This document shows, piece by piece, positions 18,413-25,251 of a stretch of DNA of 64,000 nucleotides (position 1 is its first letter; each line of letters opens with the position of its first letter). The stretch comes from Chryseobacterium cheonjiense (GTDB lineage: Bacteria; Bacteroidota; Bacteroidia; Flavobacteriales; Weeksellaceae): assembly GCF_012927265.1 (NCBI RefSeq), contig NZ_JABBGF010000001.1:1982502-2046501 (forward strand), in the 5' to 3' direction. Under the pieces are notes generated by a model, which saw nothing but the letters and a program-made list of their open reading frames with translations, did no database searches and had not been told where the DNA came from. Made by a program: the position numbers and the translations under genes.

Positions 18413-19177
18413 TTATAAAAACATTCCGCCGGAGGCTTCGATTCTCTGCCCGTTGATCCATCCGGCATCTTCCGTACAAAGGAAAGCTACCACTCCACCG
18501 ATATCATCAGGAAGTCCTGCTCTTCCTAAAGCCGTATTTCCGGCAACCATTGCATTGATATGCTCATCATCCCTTGTTCTTCCTCCTCCGAAATCTGTTT
18601 CTATAGCTCCGGGAGCTACAACATTAACTTTAATTCTTCTTGGCCCTAATTCTTTCGCCATATATTTTGTTAACATCTCCACTCCGGCTTTAATGGAACC
18701 GTATATTGAAGATCCCGGCAATGCAAATCTCGCCAAACCTGAAGAAATATTGATGATTCCTCCATTATCATTCATGTAAGGTAAAAACTTCTGAGTCAGG
18801 AAAAATACGCCTTTGAAGTGAATATCAACCACATCATCCAGCTGCTCTTCGGTAACATCAGGAATAGGTGCGTACAGTGCTGTTCCGGCATTATTGATCA
18901 GAAAATCGATATTTCTGCTTCCTGTATTTTCTTCAAGATGATCTCCTACCGTTTTTACAAAAGCATCGAAGCTTCCCGTTTCTTTTGTATTGAGCTGATA
19001 CGCAATGGCTTTTCTTCCTAATGCCTGAATTTCACTTACTACTTTATCAGCTTCTTCTTTGTTACTGTTATAGGTAATGATCACATCAAGACCTTTCTGG
19101 GCGATTTTAAGGGCTGAGTTTCTTCCCAGACCACGGCTTCCGCCGGTAATTACTGCAATTTTTGTTCTTGCTTCCAT
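18413..19177 (-). CDS. SDR family NAD(P)-dependent oxidoreductase
   Basis: A 254-residue classical short-chain dehydrogenase/reductase. The nucleotide-binding motif TGGSRGLGR lies near the N terminus and NNAG follows at about residue 95. The catalytic serine is in INISSG and the YGSIKAG block holds the YxxxK pair. The ATG at 19177 is preferred to an in-frame TTG at 19201. The substrate cannot be told from sequence; these enzymes act on ketones, alcohols or sugars. An AraC-type regulator gene lies just upstream on the same strand (87-base gap), so that regulator probably controls this gene. Confidence 0.88.
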   Translation of the reverse strand: MEARTKIAVITGGSRGLGRNSALKIAQKGLDVIITYNSNKEEADKVVSEIQALGRKAIAYQLNTKETGSFDAFVKTVGDHLEENTGSRNIDFLINNAGTALYAPIPDVTEEQLDDVVDIHFKGVFFLTQKFLPYMNDNGGIINISSGLARFALPGSSIYGSIKAGVEMLTKYMAKELGPRRIKVNVVAPGAIETDFGGGRTRDDEHINAMVAGNTALGRAGLPDDIGGVVAFLCTEDAGWINGQRIEASGGMFL

Positions 19178-19263
19178 TATTTTATTTTTTTGATGAAACA
19201 AAGTTCAGAAATTTCAGACCGTTATAGTTTGCTTTAATCAAACTGAAATTTGCAAAATTCAAA

Positions 19264-20211
19264 TCACATACGAAATTCCATCGGTGCCAGTGAAGTTTTC
19301 TTTTTAAAGAAATTGGAAAAATGAGCAATCTCTTCAAATCCCAAAGCGTAGGAAATCTCGGAAATGTTCCATTTCGTCTGTTTTAACAAAATCTTGGCTT
19401 CCTGCACAATTCTTTCTGCAATGATTTCCGTAGTGGTTTTCCCAGTGCTTTCCTTTAATTTTTTATTTAAATAATTCACATGGACGGCTAACCTGTCGGC
19501 GTAGTCTTTTGCGGTCTTCAGCTGCAATCTCTGGTCAGAGGATTCAATGGGAAACTGTCTCTCAAGCAATTCGATAAAGAGAGAAACAACGCGTAAAGAA
19601 GCATCATTCGAGGTCGATAATTTTGAAGCCGGCTGCAGCTTTTGTCCGTAGTGAATAAGCTCCAGCACGTAATTCCGGATCAGATCATATTTAAAAATAT
19701 AATCCGAATCTATTTCTTTTTTGATCTTCCGGTACAGCTGCTCAATTTCGTCTGCCAATTCATCATCAATTTCAAATAACGGAATATTTCCGGGCTGGAA
19801 GATCGGCAGGTCTTCAAGGGTATTGTATGATTTGTCTTTGATTAAAAAATCTTCGGTAAACACACAGAAGCTCCCCGACTGGTTGGTATCTTCGGGAATC
19901 CAGTGGTACGGAACTTTCGGAGTAGCAAACAACAATGCATTATTTTTAATCTGAATGACCTTGTCTGCATATTCGGCTCTGTTTCTTCCTCTTATCAGGC
20001 TTATCTTATAATATTTTCTCCTGTTGTAGGGCATCTCTGAAGTAAGCTTCACCTTTTCGATGGTCTGTGCAATATCAAAAACATTGAAATGTCCGATCTC
20101 TTTGTGCAGTCCTTTCGGGAATATGCTTTCGATATCCGTTCCCAATTTGGAAGTCATCTCACGGTAAAAATCGTCCAGTGATGCATAGGAAGTATGTGCT
20201 GTTTTCTCCAT
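19264..20211 (-). CDS. AraC family transcriptional regulator
   Basis: A 315-residue regulator. The N-terminal half (about 1-190) is a cupin-like sensor region (RAEYADKVIQIKNNALLFATPKVPYHW). The last hundred residues form the double helix-turn-helix DNA-binding domain: LAVHVNYLNKKLKESTGKTT (first HTH) and ISEISYALGFEEIAHFSNFFKKKT (second HTH, with the classical GF-FSNFFKK block). It is followed on the same strand by the SDR gene at 18413, its likely target. A TACATTTG promoter box lies about 20 bases before the start. Confidence 0.92.
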   Translation of the reverse strand: MEKTAHTSYASLDDFYREMTSKLGTDIESIFPKGLHKEIGHFNVFDIAQTIEKVKLTSEMPYNRRKYYKISLIRGRNRAEYADKVIQIKNNALLFATPKVPYHWIPEDTNQSGSFCVFTEDFLIKDKSYNTLEDLPIFQPGNIPLFEIDDELADEIEQLYRKIKKEIDSDYIFKYDLIRNYVLELIHYGQKLQPASKLSTSNDASLRVVSLFIELLERQFPIESSDQRLQLKTAKDYADRLAVHVNYLNKKLKESTGKTTTEIIAERIVQEAKILLKQTKWNISEISYALGFEEIAHFSNFFKKKTSLAPMEFRM

Positions 20212-20230
20212 ACCTAAAATTTGTATAATT

Positions 20231-20238
20231 CAAATGTA
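20231..20238 (-). promoter_or_regulatory. -7 box for the AraC-type regulator
   Basis: TACATTTG on the minus strand fits TAnnTTTG, 20 bases upstream of the ATG at 20211. Confidence 0.45.
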
Positions 20239-20357
20239 CGAAATATTAAGCTTGTTTAAACTTTTGTAATTTAACCACAAACTATTAAGCAATATTCTGT
20301 TAAAGACATAAAGCTATCTTATAAAAGGCCTTCAAAAGAATATCTTAAAAGATTTGA

Positions 20358-21125
20358 TTAAATGACAATCCCTCCGATCATTTCAAGCTCCCATTTCCCG
20401 TTTCTGTATTCGGCTGCATAATCGGTAGAAGATCTGCTGTCCCATTTGTTAATATAAAATCGCTCCGGAAATTCTTTATTTTTTCTGATTTTGGAAATCC
20501 CGAAATCGCAGACATCTGTAAACCTTACATAATAACTCTGTTTGTCTTCGTTTTCGGGGATAAATAAAACCTTATACTCTTCGGGATTAATCTGATGAAA
20601 ATAATCGCAATTTGTTTTAAAAACTTCAAAATGATAAGGATCTTTTTTGAAGTCAGGAGCTCCTGCATACGTCGGAAGCAGCATTTCGTACAATTCGGTG
20701 AATTTATTTTTTTCTGATCTATACATAGGATTTATGTCAGTAAAATCATTAACTCCGTCCCCATCAGAATCTTTATCATCAGGGTTCAGACCAAAGCATT
20801 TCTCAAAAATATCATTGTATCCATCCTGATCCGTATCCTTCATTAATTCTCTGAGATTAACTTTGAACATTTTGCCATCAGCAATCGCCGAATAATCATC
20901 ATGCCTGGGAACTTTAACAATCTGTACCAGACTTCCTTCTACCTTTAGCACTCCATCTTTAATAAGTGGCTGATTCTGAATTTCATTGAAATAGTAATGA
21001 CTGAAACTTAAACCCAAGAAATAAGCAGAAGGTTTGCGATCAGCTATTTTCAACAACCAGTATCCCAGATCATTTCTGCCTAAAGCATATTTTGTATTTC
21101 CAACATTTTGCTGTTTGTAGATCAT
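20358..21125 (-). CDS. Thrombospondin-type-3/calcium-binding repeat protein (C-terminal piece)
   Basis: A 255-residue protein without a signal peptide of its own. It holds tandem calcium-binding loops of the thrombospondin type 3 kind in the middle (about residues 95-132: DTDQDGYNDIFEKCFGLNP and DKDSDGDGVNDFTDINP). The ends are beta-rich without a known signature. Its ATG overlaps the stop of the preceding short lipoprotein gene (ATGA). Since TSP3 repeats are normally found on exported proteins, and the upstream piece supplies a lipoprotein signal, the two frames may be one lipoprotein gene split by a frameshift. The function is unknown; a calcium-dependent surface protein is likely. Confidence 0.65.
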   Translation of the reverse strand: MIYKQQNVGNTKYALGRNDLGYWLLKIADRKPSAYFLGLSFSHYYFNEIQNQPLIKDGVLKVEGSLVQIVKVPRHDDYSAIADGKMFKVNLRELMKDTDQDGYNDIFEKCFGLNPDDKDSDGDGVNDFTDINPMYRSEKNKFTELYEMLLPTYAGAPDFKKDPYHFEVFKTNCDYFHQINPEEYKVLFIPENEDKQSYYVRFTDVCDFGISKIRKNKEFPERFYINKWDSRSSTDYAAEYRNGKWELEMIGGIVI

Positions 21126-21424
21126 AACTTATTATGAAAAGCATGCTTAAAATCTTTAAATTCAGTTTCTTTTTGTTTCATAATCTCATCATAATTCTTC
21201 CACTTGTATTCATGAGCGTACAAGCTGTCTTCTTTAAAACTCCTAAAGTTTTTTAAATCTACAATCTCTAAATAAGAAGGTTTTTTAGTCAGGATTTCTT
21301 TTACAGTAAAAGACCTTTGCTCAACATATTCAGATTTTTCTTTTTCGGATTCAAAACAATTTTTTTCAATCGTTGACGAACAGGAAATAAGCGGTATAAG
21401 CGCAGGGAAATATAAAATTTTCAT
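21122..21424 (-). CDS. Short lipoprotein, possible N-terminal part of the TSP3 protein
   Basis: A 100-residue lipoprotein with signal MKILYFPALIPLISC and lipobox cysteine at about residue 15. I chose the ATG at 21424 over the ORF start further upstream, because it begins the signal directly. The rest is charged and helical (KEILTKKPSYLEIVDL, FKDFKHAFHNK) and matches no family I know. It ends in a four-base ATGA overlap with the next gene. Either a small lipoprotein translationally coupled to the TSP3 protein, or its frameshifted beginning. Confidence 0.55.
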   Translation of the reverse strand: MKILYFPALIPLISCSSTIEKNCFESEKEKSEYVEQRSFTVKEILTKKPSYLEIVDLKNFRSFKEDSLYAHEYKWKNYDEIMKQKETEFKDFKHAFHNKL

Positions 21425-21449
21425 ACTTAAAAGTTTCGGACATGAATGC

Positions 21450-21485
21450 AAAAAACGCTCCCAAAATAGATTGGAAGCGTTTTTA
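21450..21485 (-). terminator. Terminator of ychF
   Basis: ACGCTCCCAA pairs with TTGGAAGCGT (one mismatch) across a six-base loop, with a T-run on the minus strand after the stem. Confidence 0.65.
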
Positions 21486-21509
21486 TATAATAACTAACTT
21501 TAATATTTT

Positions 21510-22601
21510 CTAGACGTTGAATCTGAAGTGCATGATGTCACCATCTTTCACAATGTATTCTTTACCTTCAACAGAAAGCTTTCCGGCTTCTTTTACCTTT
21601 GCTTCGGAACCGTAATGCATATAGTCATCGTATTTAATAACTTCTGCACGGATGAAGCCTTTTTCAAAATCAGTGTGGATTACTCCAGCCGCCTGAGGCG
21701 CCGTCCATCCCTGACCGATTGTCCAGGCTCTCACTTCTTTAACCCCAGCCGTGAAATACGTCTGAAGTTTTAGCAGATCATACGCTTTTCTGATGAGACG
21801 GTTAACTCCCGGTTCTGTAAGCCCCAATTCTTCAAGGAAAATTTCTCTTTCTTCGTAGGTTTCCAGTTCGTTGATGTCCGCTTCAATCTGGGCGGCCAGT
21901 ACAACAACTTCTGCGCCTTCATTTTTAGCCATCTCTTCAATCTTGCCGATCCATTCATTTCCGTTTTTAATGGAGTTTTCATCCACGTTACAAACGTAAA
22001 GAACAGGCTTATTGGTTAACAGCTGAACTTCTCCGATAATGGATTTTGTAAAATCATCGGTTGCAAATTCTCTTGCGTTCTTACCGTCCTCAAGGAATTT
22101 CTGAAGGCTCTGCAATGTTTCATACGCAAGAATATCTTCTTTCTTTCCGGATTTGATGAATTTCTTAGCTTTTTCAACGGCTTTGCCTACGGTTTCAAGG
22201 TCTTTCAGCTGAAGCTCGATGTCGATAATTTCTTTGTCTCTTAACGGATCTACGGAACCTTCCACGTGGATGATGTTTCCGTTATCAAAACATCTTAATA
22301 CATGAATAATCGCCTCACATTCGCGGATGTTGGCCAAAAACTGGTTACCCAGCCCTTCTCCTTTGCTGGCTCCTTTTACAAGACCTGCAATATCCACAAT
22401 CTCCACCACTGCCGGCAAAACTCTTTCCGGTTTTACTATTTTTTCCAGTTCAAACAATCTCTGGTCCGGTACGGAAACCGTTCCAAGGTTGGGTTCGATG
22501 GTACAGAAAGGATAGTTGGCCGACTGTGCTTTTGCGTTGCTCAGACAGTTAAAAAGAGTTGATTTACCTACATTCGGTAAGCCTACGATTCCACATTTCA
22601 T
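21510..22601 (-). CDS. ychF: Redox-regulated ATPase YchF (Obg family)
   Basis: A 363-residue OBG-type P-loop protein that, unlike other members, prefers ATP over GTP and associates with ribosomes; E. coli YchF is linked to the oxidative stress response. The P-loop is GLPNVGKST (residues 6-14), followed by the DIAGLVKGASKGEG switch region. A coiled-coil insert (about 120-205) and a carboxy-terminal TGS domain (about 280-363, ending with KDGDIMHFRFNV) are as expected. The G4 position reads CNVDE rather than NKxD, in keeping with altered base specificity. The gene is preceded by a repeat-rich leader and a TATCTTTG promoter box. Confidence 0.96.
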   Translation of the reverse strand: MKCGIVGLPNVGKSTLFNCLSNAKAQSANYPFCTIEPNLGTVSVPDQRLFELEKIVKPERVLPAVVEIVDIAGLVKGASKGEGLGNQFLANIRECEAIIHVLRCFDNGNIIHVEGSVDPLRDKEIIDIELQLKDLETVGKAVEKAKKFIKSGKKEDILAYETLQSLQKFLEDGKNAREFATDDFTKSIIGEVQLLTNKPVLYVCNVDENSIKNGNEWIGKIEEMAKNEGAEVVVLAAQIEADINELETYEEREIFLEELGLTEPGVNRLIRKAYDLLKLQTYFTAGVKEVRAWTIGQGWTAPQAAGVIHTDFEKGFIRAEVIKYDDYMHYGSEAKVKEAGKLSVEGKEYIVKDGDIMHFRFNV

Positions 22602-22611
22602 AACGTAAGAT

Positions 22612-22669
22612 TCAAAGTTTAAGGTTTAAAATTCAAGGTTTAAGGTTTAGAGTTAGGTTTAAAGTTTAT
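22612..22669. repeat. Short telomere-like repeats in the ychF leader
   Basis: Degenerate seven to ten base units such as AAGGTTTA, AAGTTTA and TTCAAGG recur at least six times. They lie between the ychF start and its likely promoter, thus inside the 5' untranslated region. Confidence 0.7.
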
Positions 22670-22719
22670 ATAAACAATTAAATTAAACTCGAAACTATAA
22701 TCTTTGAATTATGAGTGTG

Positions 22720-22727
22720 CAAAGATA
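22720..22727 (-). promoter_or_regulatory. -7 box for ychF
   Basis: On the minus strand TATCTTTG matches TAnnTTTG. It is about 120 bases before the ATG, so the leader would include the short repeats at 22612-22669. Confidence 0.4.
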
Positions 22728-22753
22728 GTGATTTTAAAGAGAGTTTCATAATA

Positions 22754-22784
22754 AAAAAATCCGCCAGAAGCTGACAGATTTTTT
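22754..22784 (-). terminator. Terminator of the ferritin gene
   Basis: On the minus strand, AAAATCTGTCAG pairs with CTGGCGGATTTT (with G-T pairs) followed by T-rich sequence. Confidence 0.65.
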
Positions 22785-22809
22785 GTGTATTCAATTTACC
22801 GGATTGGCT

Positions 22810-23361
22810 TTACGGATTGTCACCCGTTGCTTCCTGAGCAAGCGGAACATCGTTTGGTGCGTTTTCCAGCGTTTTATCTAGAGTAAACAGAGATTCATCG
22901 GTAGCACGGTCTCCGCCTGCGATTTTCAGTTTGTCCATCAGGTTCATCGCCAGGGTTTCTTCTTCGATCTGTTCCTGAACGAACCACTGCATAAAGTTCC
23001 AGGTGGCCCAGTCTTTTTCTTCAAGCGCCATATCTACGAGTCTGTAAATAGAAGTGGTATTGTCTACTTCATGTCTGAAAACGCCTTCAAAACATGCGGT
23101 AAGAGATTCCGGATCAGCCGGTGGCGCTGGTATGGCTTCCACTTTAGGTTTCCCTCCCCTGTTCAGAACGTACTCCATAAATTTGATGGAATGGTTTCTT
23201 TCTTCCTGAGCGTGTCTGTAAAGAAAGTTGGCAATCCCCTGATATCCTTTATCATCTGCCCAAATTCCGTAAGATAAAAAAACATGTGATGCATGGATCT
23301 CTTTATTCATCTGATCACTAAGCGCTTTTTCCATCGCTTCGGAAAGTCTGTTGGTATTCAT
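22810..23361 (-). CDS. Ferritin
   Basis: A 183-residue non-haem ferritin that oxidises Fe(II) and stores iron as a mineral inside a 24-subunit shell. The four-helix fold is recognisable: MNKEIHASHVFLSYG at about 19-33 supplies the first ferroxidase glutamate, AQEERNHSIKFMEYV (about 52-66) the ExxH pair, and WFVQEQIEEE (about 125-134) the later Glu/Gln ligands. The C-terminal tail after ITGGD-like AGGDRATDES is longer than in E. coli FtnA. Promoter box TATTTTTG and terminator are visible, so the gene is monocistronic. Confidence 0.93.
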   Translation of the reverse strand: MNTNRLSEAMEKALSDQMNKEIHASHVFLSYGIWADDKGYQGIANFLYRHAQEERNHSIKFMEYVLNRGGKPKVEAIPAPPADPESLTACFEGVFRHEVDNTTSIYRLVDMALEEKDWATWNFMQWFVQEQIEEETLAMNLMDKLKIAGGDRATDESLFTLDKTLENAPNDVPLAQEATGDNP

Positions 23362-23398
23362 AATTCATATTTTTTAGTGATTATGAATCAATACGATG

Positions 23399-23406
23399 CA
23401 AAAATA
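23399..23406 (-). promoter_or_regulatory. -7 box for ferritin
   Basis: TATTTTTG on the minus strand fits TAnnTTTG, 38 bases before the ATG. Confidence 0.45.
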
Positions 23407-23555
23407 GTTCCGAGAATATTCCAGAGGGAGTTATTGTTTTTGTGGTATTTATAATAGCCTGAACTACTTTATTTTAGATGGATAATTTATAGTTATTCTA
23501 AACTTCTGCACCTATGAAACTGCATCTTTAACCAAAAATATTTTCCATTTCTTTT

Positions 23556-23663
23556 GGAGCTTAATCCCGCTTTCCGCTGCAATCTTTTTCCTCACCCTGA
23601 TCCCTCTCCGTGAGAGGGATTTTCAGCCGCAAAAAAGGATTTTCACTGCAATCGGGGCTAGGT
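23556..23663. repeat. Large imperfect palindromic repeat with an inserted smaller hairpin
   Basis: The arms 23556-23589 (TTAATCCCGCTTTCCGCTGC then AATCTTTTT) and 23630-23663 (AAAAAAGGATTTTCACTGCA then ATCGGGGCTA) are inverted relatives. This is the look of a dispersed intergenic element common in flavobacterial genomes (from memory, not searched). The loop holds a separate small hairpin (ATCCCTCTCCGTGAGAGGGAT), as if one element had inserted in another. Confidence 0.6.
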
Positions 23664-23749
23664 TAAAGTCATTCATTTCAATATTTGACTTTTATTATTA
23701 CAATTCAACTTTACAGGACCACCCCGTCTTCTCCCTATGGTCGAATCCA

Positions 23750-23766
23750 CCCCTCCAAAGGAGGGG
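23750..23766. repeat. Short GC-rich hairpin in intergenic region
   Basis: CCCCTCC pairs with GGAGGGG over an AAA loop. The interval 23362-23805 has no gene; besides the ferritin promoter it holds only this hairpin and the larger palindromic element. Confidence 0.5.
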
Positions 23767-23805
23767 AATTTGTTTCCGTTAATTAATGGGTAATTAATTT
23801 TAATA

Positions 23806-24579
23806 TTAAATCGTAGGTAAAGCACCTCCGTCGACTGAATAATTGACTCCTGTGATGTATTTTGCTTCCGGAGAAACAAGATAAGCGACAATACCCGCAA
23901 CTTCATCAGGTTCAGCCATTCTTCCCAAAGGAACATTCAGCTTTTCCATAACAGACTGATAAGCTTCTTCCTGCGTAACGGAAGATGACTGCGCCATATT
24001 CTGAATGAATTCCAGCATGAGCGGCGTCTCTACTAGTCCGGGTGATACTACATTAACACGTACTCCATGTGTGGCAACCTCATTTGCCAATGCTTTGCTG
24101 TAAGCATTCAGCGCTGCCTTTGCAGAAGAATATGACATGGTCATTTCCCACACCGGCAATTTTGCAGCTCCCGTAGAAATGTTGACGATCACTCCGCTTT
24201 TCTGGTCGATCATTACCGGCAATAATGCTTTGTTGATCCGTACCACCGACATAAAATTCGTCTGCCAGTCATTATTCCAGTGCTCATCAGAAAGTGTACT
24301 GAAACCTCCGCCCGGACTTAAATTGGCTCCGGCATTATTAACGATAATATCGATCCTGCCGTATTTTTCCAGAATTTCTGCAGCAATGATTTCCGCACTT
24401 TCGGGTTGAGCAAGATCGGACTGGATAAAATATTGCCCTTCTGTAACTTCTGCAGGAGCCGTACGTGCTGTGATGATGACCTGAATACCTGCATTGCTTA
24501 ACCGATCGGCGATTGCCTTGCCAATACCTTTTGTTCCTCCTGTTACCAGAGCAACCATTTCTTTTAACGAATGATTCAT
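23806..24579 (-). CDS. SDR family oxidoreductase, divergent from an HxlR regulator
   Basis: A 257-residue short-chain dehydrogenase/reductase. The cofactor motif TGGTKGIGK starts near residue 14; NNAG lies at about 88; the catalytic residues are in NISTGAAK (Ser) and YSSAKAA (YxxxK). The carboxy end closes with GVNYSVDGGALPTI, typical of the family. The substrate is unknown. It is divergent from an HxlR-type regulator gene, an arrangement seen often for redox- or quinone-responsive oxidoreductases, and the shared 113-base spacer holds an inverted repeat that could be the operator. Confidence 0.9.
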   Translation of the reverse strand: MNHSLKEMVALVTGGTKGIGKAIADRLSNAGIQVIITARTAPAEVTEGQYFIQSDLAQPESAEIIAAEILEKYGRIDIIVNNAGANLSPGGGFSTLSDEHWNNDWQTNFMSVVRINKALLPVMIDQKSGVIVNISTGAAKLPVWEMTMSYSSAKAALNAYSKALANEVATHGVRVNVVSPGLVETPLMLEFIQNMAQSSSVTQEEAYQSVMEKLNVPLGRMAEPDEVAGIVAYLVSPEAKYITGVNYSVDGGALPTI

Positions 24580-24600
24580 AATTTTTTGTTTAAATGAGTT

Positions 24601-24630
24601 GCAAAGTAAATTACAATACTTTACTTTTGC
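24601..24630. promoter_or_regulatory. Candidate HxlR operator overlapping divergent promoters
   Basis: GCAAAGTAAA and TTTACTTTTGC form a nearly perfect inverted repeat with a ten-base centre. The right arm contains TACTTTTG (24622-24629), a -7 box for the HxlR gene. The left arm on the minus strand is close to a -7 box for the SDR gene. A dimeric regulator binding here would block both promoters. Confidence 0.5.
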
Positions 24631-24692
24631 AAGTAGTTACACCAATGTATAGTAATAACATAAAGTAAAGCATTAAACATAATCAATCAGTT

Positions 24693-25019
24693 ATGGCTAA
24701 AAAAAATATACAGCAATCTGAAGAAAAATGTGCGCTTCAGGAAATACTGGGCGTTATTGGCGGAAAATGGTCGATGTCCATCATTTATGCACTGTTCACC
24801 GGTAAAAAACGTTTCAGTGAACTGGAAAGGCTTATTCCCAACATCAGTACCCGGATGCTGGTGAAAGAGCTGAAAAATATGGAGGCCAACGGAATTGTGA
24901 TTAGAGAAGTGTTTGCGACAGTCCCGCCTACTGTTGAATATACGTTAACCGTGAAAGGTGAAAAATTAGAACCTATTATCAATGAGCTGCAGAAATGGGG
25001 CGTTGAATATGTGATCTGA
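24693..25019 (+). CDS. HxlR-type winged-helix transcriptional regulator
   Basis: A 108-residue HxlR/YodB-type DNA-binding protein. The family pattern is clear: CALQEILGVIGGKWSMSIIYAL at the start (cysteine at about 12, often a redox-sensing residue in this family), FSELERLIPNISTRMLVKEL as recognition region, and EYTLTVKGEKLEPIINELQKWG at the end. It is transcribed divergently from the SDR gene at 23806 and probably represses it until an electrophile or oxidant is sensed. That last point is inferred from known HxlR-SDR pairs. Confidence 0.92.
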   Translation: MAKKNIQQSEEKCALQEILGVIGGKWSMSIIYALFTGKKRFSELERLIPNISTRMLVKELKNMEANGIVIREVFATVPPTVEYTLTVKGEKLEPIINELQKWGVEYVI

Positions 25020-25164
25020 CTATTTAAAAAGAATCTTTTTGAACCACAGATTTCTCAGATGGTCACAGATGATTGTATTGTTGTTTCTCATGCTAAATAG
25101 AGCAAAGCGGAATGATGAATTTTTTATTGCCCGAAGATTTCGCAGATGCCGCAGATGATTGTGT

Positions 25165-25215
25165 TATAGTTTGTCATTCTGAGAGCAGCGAAGAATCTCT
25201 ACAACAAAAGTTTAA
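25165..25215. repeat. Common intergenic remnant (GTCATTCTGAG-type)
   Basis: The motif GTCATTCTGAGAGCAGCG-AAGAATCTC is a type of intergenic repeat seen in many bacterial genomes. The interval 25020-25251 also holds CACAGAT/CGCAGAT runs like those in the array at 26.9-28.2 kb. No gene is visible. Confidence 0.4.
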
Positions 25216-25251
25216 GATTCTTCACTGCATTTTTTGAAACAGCCTATTGGT

